A stretch of 64,000 nucleotides of DNA from Megalobrama amblycephala (Eukaryota; Chordata; Actinopteri; Cypriniformes; Xenocyprididae), in assembly GCF_018812025.1 (NCBI RefSeq), contig NC_063063.1, positions 5,781,442 to 5,845,441 of the forward strand. The letters are read 5' to 3'. The position numbers were made by a program, and so were the translations under genes. Positions 56,481 through 64,000 of this stretch are shown here, in pieces; within the stretch, counting starts at the first letter, position 1; each line of letters opens with the position of its first letter. The notes under the pieces were generated by a model, which saw only the letters and a program-made list of their open reading frames with translations, did no database searches and was not told where the DNA came from.

Positions 56481-57559
56481 TAGCCTGGGTGCCAGCCCGA
56501 ACCCCGCCCACAACATTTTTTGGACGGGAAGTTCGGTCTGGACTCGATCCATTGTGGAGTAATTATGCTCGGCTCCCAGAAGGCCGAGCCAATCAAATTG
56601 CCAGGGCGGGCTTTAATCGATGATGGACAGGCTATCTGCGGTTACGTAACCGCCCACGTCATCAGAGAACGCTTGGGGAGTTTGATTGACAAGCGATCTA
56701 ACCAATCAGAACGCCGCATCCGCCATTTTGTCCGTCAAAGCAGTCAGGAGTTAGAAGATTAACATCGGTGGAGTTAAACTTGAAAAATTGACGTCTTTCC
56801 GCGTTTGAAACAACATTCATTCTCATGTTCATTCATGTTTATTTGATGCTATAAATGGACTAGTAGGAAGAGATGATCGGTTCACGAGCCTCTTGAGCTG
56901 AGGCGCTACAGCAATCTGTCACGATCATGGTCACAACACATTAAAGAGCCACAAAACGGTTTTTATTGTTTGAATTTTTTAAATAACTACACAGTTTGAA
57001 AGCTGGGACTTTGTTTAATATCATAAGTAACCAGCTCTGTCTCGTCTGTCGATGTGTTGTCAGTTTCCTCTTTGCTCCACTCTGTGTGGCGTGACAGCGC
57101 CACGGCTTGTCGGACAAAGCAACAGTAACTAAGGGGGGCGAGTCTTTGCGAAAGGTCAATTAGTTTACAACAATGATGGCTGTTGTTGAAGAACTGAGAT
57201 GTGTAGATTCCGCCATCGCGTCCGTTATAGAAGATATCGACAGCGCATTAATTTTAAAAGAGGAACAGAGGACCGCGATCAAGGCATTTGTCGATGGGAA
57301 AGATGTCTTTGCCGTCCTTCCTACGGGATTCGGCAAAAGTTTGATTTATCAGCTGGCCCCGATGGTCGCTAAGAAGAGTTCTGTTGACAACTATGCGTCG
57401 CTCAACATACGTCACTTACTCTGTAGCTCTGATTGGTTGTAGGTCTATCCAATTGAGGTCTTTCCTGGATCGGTTGAAATACGCCCCCATAATCAAAGCC
57501 CAATGGAGCAGTATCAGACTCATATTCTGACTAGAATTGAGTATGACCACGTCAGGCTA
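56481..57559 (+). mobile_element. Nested TAGCCTG element carrying a RecQ-like fragment
   Basis: Termini TAGCCTG and CAGGCTA are short inverted repeats. The flank ACAAAACAC is identical at 56472-56480 and 57560-57568, a 9-bp duplication (8 bp if one base is chance). The superfamily is not assigned. The left half (56490-57170) is GC-richer and promoter-like, with the palindrome GGTTACGTAACC at 56639-56650; an ORF with helicase motifs follows at 57173. The right end (57390-57559) is non-coding. Confidence 0.8.
57173..57442 (+). pseudogene. RecQ-like helicase N-terminal fragment carried by a transposon
   Basis: An 89-codon frame starting at tandem ATGs (context ACAACAATGATGG). Residues 1-27 are an acidic leader; LKEEQRTAIKAFVDGKDVFA (28-47) matches the RecQ motif 0 region; VLPTGFGKSLIYQL (48-61) contains a complete Walker A motif with Lys55 and Ser56. 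Helicase similarity ends near residue 68 (about 57376); the rest reads into the transposon's right-end DNA. Helicase motifs Ia-VI, including DEAH, are absent, so it cannot unwind DNA. Family members are ATP-dependent 3'-5' helicases; this piece looks like the first exon of a TE-associated or captured RecQ-like gene. Whether the parent helicase belongs to the autonomous transposon cannot be decided from one copy. Confidence 0.7.
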
Positions 57560-58039
57560 ACAAAACACTAGTTTATCAATAAATTAATTAAAATGTTCAG
57601 ACAGTCTCCTTCTGTTTTTTCACATCACATTGATAATCATTATGTTTGCTGGTGCATTGCTGAAAGCTTCATGCTGATTAGGCTATGTATTATATATAGT
57701 CGATTAAAGACTCATTATTATACATGAAAGTAATGCTGTTCTTATTAATATTAACGCGCAATTAGCCGACTAATCGCTTAAATGAATGACTACTAGTCGA
57801 TTAGAAAAACCTTTAGTCGAGATCAGCCCTAAACAAATATCTAGTTCAGTCATGAAACTCTGGAGGGTGTGAGGCTGATTAGCCCTGTACATGCAATCTG
57901 CAAGCATCATTACTGCATGGCACAAGCTGATTGGCCTCTGCTGATCCTGCATCCAATTGAGATTGTTTGCTCAACATTTAAATAGTTTGGTTCATTATTT
58001 GCTGTAAGCTAGTCCTGCAGTGCCCTTATCAGAGTTCCT

Positions 58040-58160
58040 CTGGAAACCCTCCACCTCCCCCAGCTCCACCTGCCAAGATCTGCTACGGGACTTATGTGTG
58101 TCTATTTATGCAGCAGCAGCATATCTTACATGCTCACAACATCGTTTCTGTGTGTCTATC
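58040..58160 (+). repeat. Dispersed repeat, third copy of 23975-24090 family
   Basis: CAGCTCCACCTGCCAAGATC, TGCTACGGGA and GCAGCAGCAGCATATCTTAC match the other two copies. Confidence 0.7.
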
Positions 58161-58349
58161 AGCAGTAGCAAGTCCGTACTTGCTCCGCAGCATAGCAGAC
58201 CAAATACTTTAACATTGCCATATTCAATAACATGCTAAAACTATAGAGTTGTCATGATTGAACTATGTTTAGACGCAGATGTCTCAACTTATGTATGCAA
58301 AGAAGTGTGTAGTTAGTACAGTAATATAGCCACAGTATTAGTTATTGTC

Positions 58350-59130
58350 TCCACGCCAAGACCTTCTGAACCAAGCAAGTGAATATGTGGGATGTGCTGC
58401 ACTGCCAGATTTCTTGGCACGTTGAATATCTTTTCATACTCTGCAAGCCTGATGGTGAAACAAACTTGTGGTATCATATTTTGCAGTTCAGTGTGGAGAT
58501 GGTCATCACAGAGAATCGCTCCGCATGATGTTCCAGTTTAAAGATCTATGGCTCTTTAATTGATGACTCTCCTGAAACCAATTTGAGGAAGGAAATTACA
58601 GCAAATAGCTTTTCATTTTTTTAAAAAATGAAACCAAATGGATGCTTGATGATAATGTCCTCCAGGGGAACACAAGGACAAAGATTAGGTGAAATGAAAA
58701 TCAGAGATCCACTTTTCCACAGTGTCACTTTTTTCTCAAAACGGTTATCGAAAAGGCTCTTCGTTCCACACGATAATCATTAAGATAACGATCAAGGCCC
58801 TAAAACATCAAAATATTGTTTAGAAAATATGTCTTTGTGAGGATGAAGATATTTCAGATAAAATGTTTTTCAAAGACATTTTAGTATCACTAACAATGTC
58901 TGTCTCAGCTTGATCACCTTCAGAGAGGCTATGTATTCTAAAGTTTTTAAAGACTTTAATGTGAACTTTAGTAAAGTGCTTAGTGCAATTAGTCATTAAT
59001 TTTTCCTATAGCATCTAATAGCTTTTAACCAAACCACGTCTTTATCTGTAGTGGCTCAGAAATACCTGCACAGACTAAAAATGCCAGAAAAGAGGCATTC
59101 AGAACCCCAATTAATGATCTTTTCAACAAA
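58350..59130. other. Unique intron, possible conserved noncoding element
   Basis: Repeat-free, balanced sequence without open frames; by appearance it could be regulatory. Nothing specific recognised. Confidence 0.3.
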
Positions 59131-59475
59131 TAAAGCACAGTGTTTCAGAGATGATGGGGAAGTTGAAAAACTAGACACAAAACATTCACAGTGAAGTTTC
59201 CGGTGTAAAAGTATTTCAAGAGAAGCGGAATATTGAATAGAGGGTGGGGTTTTATTTTAGCAAACCTCCTCCCCATCCCTTGCTCATAGCAGTCTGATGG
59301 TTGGAGGGGAGTGGTTAAGGATATTCGACCCAAGCCGTCAAACTGATGTCATCAGAAAAGGAGGAAGCTAATTTTCCGATTTGATTATTGCGTCATTGCG
59401 ATGACGTCATTTTTATTTTGCACACCATTCAAGCTTGTGCCGACCAAGCTTGAGAAGGAGGTGGTAGGAGAAACA

Positions 59476-59550
59476 ACCAATATTTTGAATTTGGACTGCA
59501 GTACCCATTTCAACCACTAGCTGTCAATATTACATACTGCACCTTTAAGA
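59476..59550 (+). repeat. Right end of TTTAAAGGTGC-type TTAA element
   Basis: Nearly identical to 12318-12392: CAATATTTTGAATTTGGACT, GCAGTACCCATTTCAACCAC and TACTGCACCTTTAA. The left end is missing or diverged. Confidence 0.75.
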
Positions 59551-59633
59551 CTCCCTAGACTCTTAAACAACATATATTTGAATATATTTACTATAAACAT
59601 CAAATATATAGTATATACTTATAAATAAGGACT

Positions 59634-59704
59634 TTGCACCGGGTGTATGATAGGGCCAACTATGTCATTAATTGTAAGAATCAGAGATTTTTTTATACTC
59701 AAGA
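59634..59704 (+). repeat. 71-bp duplicate of 62224-62294
   Basis: TTGCACCGGGTGTATGATAG through AGAATCAGAGATTTTT to ACTCAAGA matches the second locus with two mismatches. It spans a transposon terminus and its flank. Confidence 0.88.
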
Positions 59705-61531
59705 AATTGTTTATATAGTATTGTTTCTGATTTGGTTATGCAATTTCATGGGATGAGTAGCTAATTTCCACATCAAAAATATTAATTTCATCGCCTTATG
59801 CTTTTAGTCTGATTTTCACATCCTTTTTTCATTTCAAATCTTTGGTTCATGGTTTATTTTTTAAATGCTTATTAAGAAAATGAAAAGGAAAAAGCACTTC
59901 TGAAACCAAGGCTGTTCAAAAAGTTATTACACTTTATTGCCCTTTGTCTACGGCAACTAGCTATGCCTGGGCTTTATCCCAGACATACTTGTGAAGTGCT
60001 GGAATTGGCAGACATTCCCACACTGCACTGTTCTACTTGGAGCAACATGGGTCAGAAAGTCAGATTTTTCCATCAGATGTGTAAGGTCTTATGGTAAGAA
60101 TAAAAGAATGTAGGGCAAAGAGTGGAAAAAGGGGGGATTTCTGGAAAAGAATCAAAGTTAAAGTAGTAAATCAGTAGGAATTATGAGACAATAAATAGTA
60201 TTATTACAACATTATTGTCAACCACAGTACATTTGTGTTTATGTGGTATCTAGTTATTGAAAAAATGGTTATTTCACATTTTTAATCCAAGTTTGTTTTA
60301 ACATGTCTGAATGTTTGGCAGTCCAAACGGATAATGTCAAGAACACGATGTTAAAAATCACAGCTGATTTTACTTCCAATGTGCGTTTCATGTCACGTTG
60401 AGTGCATTGAACGTGTGGGATAATGTATTCCACACAGTCACCTGTGCTATATACTACATATTTTGGCAAATTTTAGGTCATCCTTTTATTTTATGCATTA
60501 TACTGTGCACAGTGTATACTGGGGCAAAAGTAAAAGTAGTGTGGTAGTATGCTGTTCTGGCATTGGCATATTTTAGGAAAACTCCACAGACAGGAATTTT
60601 ATCGTCAGAATTCTTTTACTAAGAAAAGTAGGACAATTTGTGGACAAGGACATTTTAAATTAAAATTCTGAAAATAAATGTTACAGAGATAATTATATTC
60701 ACATTTTACAAAAAATGAATAAATTCTTCTTTATGTAAGAATTTCACATTTCTGCTTTTAAACCATCTGGAATGTCTTGCCATGTTAACATCCATTGTAT
60801 GCGCATTACTATAAATGTGTTTTTCATTTGTGCTTCAAAAAAACTGCTGGATGAGTCAGAATTATTTTCAAACCACAAATGTCATAGAGAGATGTAGAGG
60901 TGGTATTTAACAGTAGGCTACATCCTAACAGTACAAAAGAGTCAAATTGAATCCTGAAACTCAACAATATTACTTCCTCAAGGTGAGCTCAGCGATAATC
61001 ATATAACTCTACATTGCTGTAGGAGCAGACAGTTCAGTCTTTGGCTATAAACTGAGGAACGTTAGCTTCTTCAGATCTCAAATCAGGTCTTTCGGGTTTT
61101 CTCATGGTTTCAGGACTTCAGGGACTGGACTTGATCTCTGAAATGATAAATCTGTTTGGTCTTGATGTCCAAGGGGCAGGATTCATGGAACATTCTTAAG
61201 AATACAATTCTTCTCAACTGCTGTTTTCTTCTTATTTTCTAACTTAAAGACAATACTTTGTATTCCCAAAAACCTTTCTTAAAAATGTTCTTATCTTTTT
61301 TCTTAAGATTGTTCTCAAAACAAACAAACAAACAAACAAAAAACAAGTATTCATATGCTTGAAAGAATGTTCTTAAATATCATTGTAAATAAGTTAGGAT
61401 AACCTCCAACCTGTCTTAAATCCCCAAAGTTAAGATGTTTAATGAAATGATTGGGTTGTTTCAAATATTAAACATTACAACACAACACTCTAGTCAATTA
61501 TTAACACTATAGTCATTAAACATAACACTAT

Positions 61532-62248
61532 GGGCCCTGAAGCGCACACCGCAGGTGCACTTAGGGCGTGTCTGAATCCACTTTTGCTAGTTTAACACGG
61601 GAAAAATGGTCGGCTTGCCCGGTGCATGGTCTAAAAGGGTTATTCCTATTCTCTTAATGAGTCATGGGTGTTTTTTGGGGCGTAACATACAATAAACCAA
61701 TCAGAGTCTCATCTCCCATTACCTTTAAAAGCCAGTTGCGCTGGCAGCATGGTGAATTCACTATTTACATGGCGGGATTTGCAAGCGGAAAAACTGCTTC
61801 TCTTGCCAGGAGACGGATCTGCTGGTGTGCGAGGTTAAAGTGTGTGAGCAGACCGTCTACAGGACAAGCCGGATTCCACCAAAGCATTTTTATCTTTATG
61901 CACACAATAATAATCTTTTACAATGTGATTCTTTTAATATTTGGCATGTTTGTGTGCTGCTGTGCATCCCTGTGTGTGTGTAATAAGCAAAGTGTATGCG
62001 CGCTTATAGGTGCTACTATTACTAACGCGCTCTTTAAATAACAAAACAAATATTGCGGCAGTGACTTTAGATCAGGTTTCAGTTGGTCAATGGCGCAGTC
62101 TATTTCAGTTGCCTCAAAATAGCAACGTGGCAACAATGCACCTGAACACACCTCGTTTTCAGAAGAGCACGCCCATGGGGCGAGAAACTACCAAAAAACA
62201 CTTGCGTCGCGCCTGGCGACACATTGCACCGGGTGTATGATAGGGCCC
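61532..62248. mobile_element. DNA element with GGGCCCT termini, diverged
   Basis: Left ATGGGCCCTGAAGCGCAC and right GCACCGGGTGTATGATAGGG end in GGGCCC, consistent with a fish element ending TAGGGCCC. GC-rich interior with ACTTGCGTCGCGCCTGGCGA near the right. The 125-codon frame at 61664-62041 has no recognisable domain and is taken as element sequence. Confidence 0.5.
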
Positions 62249-62294
62249 ACTATGTCATTAATTGTAAGAATCAGAGATTTTTGTATACTCAAGA
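62224..62294 (+). repeat. 71-bp duplicate of 59634-59704
   Basis: See the first copy; this one is attached to a longer element on its left. Confidence 0.88.
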
Positions 62295-62454
62295 TTATTT
62301 TCACACTGTTGCTCCAAGATGAAAGTACTTGACGTGATAGAGAAAACTGGCTGTAAAAGAAGATAGTCTACTTGTGTTGTTATGAATTGCATAAAACACA
62401 TTTTGGAACAAAAATATTTTGCTGAAGAAAATGCAAGTGGTACTTGAAAAGTTG

Positions 62455-62580
62455 CCATGGATGTTCTGGGTGGTTTCCAGGGCATTGCTTATGCGGTTGC
62501 TATGGTGTTCCAAGAGGTTTCATCACATTGCTATGCAGCTCCTAGGATGTTCTAGGTGATTCTAGGTGGTTATTTATTGG
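62455..62580. repeat. Degenerate minisatellite (GGTTGCTATGGTGTTC type)
   Basis: Loosely repeated GATGTTCTGGGTGGTT, GCGGTTGCTATGGTGTTC and GATGTTCTAGGTGATTC, as at 44820-44940. Confidence 0.65.
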
Positions 62581-63050
62581 CTAAAGTCAATAGATTACAT
62601 CCTCAAGCATCTGTGATATGGTGCTCTCTATAATCTGAAGTCCAAGTGCTTAGAAAAGTATCAACACACCTCTCCTCATCAAGCCACACAGTTTAAAGTA
62701 TCTTTCATAATCGTAGAAGAAACTAGACAAGGTCAATACTTTTGTAGAGATCCCTAAGTATCAGTATAAACATTGAGATTTCAGCCAAAGTTTCTCAGAG
62801 TTCTGTAAACTTACTTTTGCAGTGGGGGCTGCTGTGGGTTGCCGGTAGCATGGATTACTGCTAAGAGGACTTCTGTTCTTGTTTTGGTGTTGTAACCCTG
62901 AAGTGGGCTGTTGCGTGATTGAGGCACTTTTTTCCGAGATGACTTGAGGATGATTGTGATGGAGCAACACTGTGAAAATTGGACCAGAAGGAAATAAATG
63001 ACACTTTAGTAATTCTCTCTTTGCCTCTCCCTTTTTATCTCGTTTCTCAG

Positions 63051-63128
63051 ACTCACTACAGTGATGGAGAGTACATTATTAGACAAGGTGCCAGAGGGGA
63101 CACGTTCTTCATCATTAGCAAAGGAAAG
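63051..63128 (+). CDS. prkg1: prkg1 internal exon: cGMP-binding domain B core
   Basis: Third prkg1 exon, 78 nt or 26 codons, phase 0 at both ends. It begins [20 protein letters not shown] and ends IISKGK. This is the beta-barrel start of cyclic-nucleotide-binding domain B, with the family-typical [20 protein letters not shown] stretch. Mammalian PRKG1 reads THYENGEYII at the start, so the differences are conservative. The acceptor follows a long pyrimidine tract ending CGTTTCTCAG, and the donor AAG|GTAAGA is a full consensus site. The phosphate-binding cassette of domain B and the kinase domain must lie downstream of the window. The final Lys replaces the Thr found in mammals; this could also reflect the exact splice position, but AAG|GTAAGA is the best site. 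Confidence 0.95.
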
Positions 63129-63177
63129 GTAAGATCTTTTCTGCCACGAAGACAGAACACCACAGAGGTTGCATGCA

Positions 63178-63410
63178 CGAATTCACCCCAAAATGAAAAT
63201 CCTGTCATCATTTCCTCACCCTCATATCGTTCCAAACCGTTATGCAGCTTTTTTACTTGGAAGTCAAAAGGAAGGAAGGGTTTGAAGGATTTTCAAAAGT
63301 TTTGGAGGGTCTTCATGCAGCTCTTTTCTATACAATATCTGTCAAGCTCCTAAAAGGACAGAACGCAGTATAAAAAATATCAAAAAAGTAGTCTATATGA
63401 GTTATAATTA
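63178..63410 (+). repeat. TTAGTTCACCC MITE, diverged copy beside exon
   Basis: AATTCACCCCAAAATGAAAA, CTCACCCTCATATCGTTCC and AAACCGTTATGCAGC are the left part of the family at 5166-5907. Begins about 50 bp after the prkg1 splice donor at 63129. The frame reading through the exon into this repeat (62979-63353) is therefore not a longer coding exon. Confidence 0.75.
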
Positions 63411-63900
63411 GTGCTGTCAACGGTAACACGCTAACACATGCGATTCATTTTTTCCAGTTTAAAGTGTTAAATATTTTTACGCCGTATCCTCACAAGAGCA
63501 GCCTTGAATGAGTTAAATAAAGCCATAAACGAAAGTAAAGAGTTGAGAGAAAGTGGGACGTGTGTGAGATCCGCGTCATGCGTAGCAGCGGCAGATCTTA
63601 AAGTGACAGCAGCTGATGGTGTCTGTCATTGAAGATAATCAAAGAACAAAGGTAACAGAGGAAATTACTCACTGCTTTTGACTAAAGAACTTTTGTAGCT
63701 TTATTTGGGAGGAATTAATCTATATAAGTTAGGTTATGCCTGTTTGATAACATCAAACTTAATTTCTGTATTATACAGTATTTCCTGTTAGTCTGTTAGA
63801 CAGGTAGGAAGGGCACAGGTCAATATGATATTTATTATGGATTTATGTGAGGATTGTTTTAAGTTCACTTAAATTAAATGTTATATTTTTGAAGCCTAAT

Positions 63901-63931
<31 letters not shown>

Positions 63932-64000
63932 GATTGCTTTCAATTACACAGTTGAATGGCTTTAATTCATGTTTGAATTGAGTCGGGGGGGGAAATCAAT
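63411..64000. other. Intron with repeat-like start and poly-A run
   Basis: 63411-63660 begins AGTGCTGTCAACGGTAACAC, which resembles a dispersed fish repeat. An A24 run is at 63908-63931. No exon seen before the window ends. Confidence 0.45.

Larger units (their letters stand above)
54796..57831. mobile_element. hAT-like element, TAGGGCTGCCCCCTAATAG terminus, perfect TSD, hosts two others
   Basis: Left TAGGGCTGCCCCCTAATAG and right GTCGAGATCAGCCCTA are diverged inverted termini. The target duplication AACAAATA is identical at 54788-54795 and 57832-57839. Subterminal AGTCATTAGTCGA and ACTACTAGTCGATTAG repeats flank the interior. Insertions at 55291-56213 and 56481-57559 account for two thirds of the 3036 bp. 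No transposase seen. Confidence 0.9.
46389..63050 (+). other. prkg1 intron, 16662 bp
   Basis: Donor GTAAGC at 46389, acceptor TTTCTCAG ending 63050. It carries the longest hAT-like insertions of the window and two (AT)n microsatellites. Unassigned stretches inside: 48738-49440, 51909-52560, 54549-54787, 57840-58030, 59705-61530 and 62581-62990. Confidence 0.85.
1..64000 (+). other. prkg1: prkg1 gene body (partial); almost all intron
   Basis: The three exons at 42061-42166, 46325-46388 and 63051-63128 are in order, on one strand and phase-compatible, so the whole window is most simply read as transcribed prkg1 sequence. The intron before the first exon exceeds 42 kb; the next two are 4158 and 16662 bp; the last runs past the window end. 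I searched both strands for other prkg1 exons (the RTATV pocket of domain A, the kinase domain) and for unrelated genes and saw none. Very long introns are known for vertebrate PRKG1. That position 1 is inside the transcript is inferred from the missing 5' exons. Confidence 0.85.

Noticed and set aside
56520..56762. 80-codon frame upstream of the RecQ-like fragment
   Set aside because: No recognisable domain; it lies in the GC-rich leader of the nested element and overlaps another frame.
61664..62041. 125-codon open frame
   Set aside because: No recognisable domain and it lies inside a probable DNA element with GGGCCC ends.
62979..63353. 124-codon frame through the third prkg1 exon
   Set aside because: Only 63051-63128 matches prkg1; a strong acceptor and a consensus donor bound it, and the downstream part is MITE sequence.
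1..64000. CRISPR arrays, operons, phage or viral genes
   Set aside because: No regularly spaced direct repeats with spacers, no bacterial gene organisation and no retroviral gag, pol or env motifs were seen.

Overview
The window looks like nuclear DNA of a cyprinid-type teleost (zebrafish, carp or goldfish relative). It is AT-rich, has spliced exons with canonical GT/AG borders, carries many (AT)n and (GT)n microsatellites, and is packed with interspersed repeats typical of cyprinid genomes. There are no bacterial operons, CRISPR arrays, rRNA genes or intact intronless genes.

The only host gene I can support is cGMP-dependent protein kinase 1 (prkg1, a or b paralogue undecided) on the + strand. 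Three consecutive internal exons are present: 42061-42166 (end of cyclic-nucleotide-binding domain A and the linker), 46325-46388 (start of domain B) and 63051-63128 (domain B core). Their phases join cleanly (1, 2, 0, 0). The exons are separated by introns of 4158 and 16662 bp. At least 42 kb of intron lies upstream, so more than 99 percent of the window is intronic.

The introns are a layered record of DNA transposons. Several hAT-type elements have readable 8-bp target duplications: 17342-18880, 24124-25521, 27210-27989, 34738-35805, 49752-51908, 54796-57831 and the nested 55291-56213. Several TTAA-flanked elements resemble piggyBac or Kolobok derivatives: 5166-5907, 8951-9891, 9943-12391, 10530-12089, 14729-15781, 33830-35855 and 38182-39141. 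Two Tc1-type transposase remnants, one TA-flanked element, tRNA-derived SINE copies, LINE tails and palindromic MITEs fill much of the rest. Nesting is up to three deep, so relative insertion order can be read.

No intact new system was found. The most interesting items are: a transposon-borne RecQ-like helicase fragment with an intact Walker A motif inside another transposon (57173-57376); a fold-back element whose loop holds an exon-like basic ORF (about 9401-9580); inverted MITE copies flanking the first prkg1 exon, which could pair in the pre-mRNA; and several unique intron stretches that look like conserved noncoding elements. Family names come from pattern recognition without database searches.
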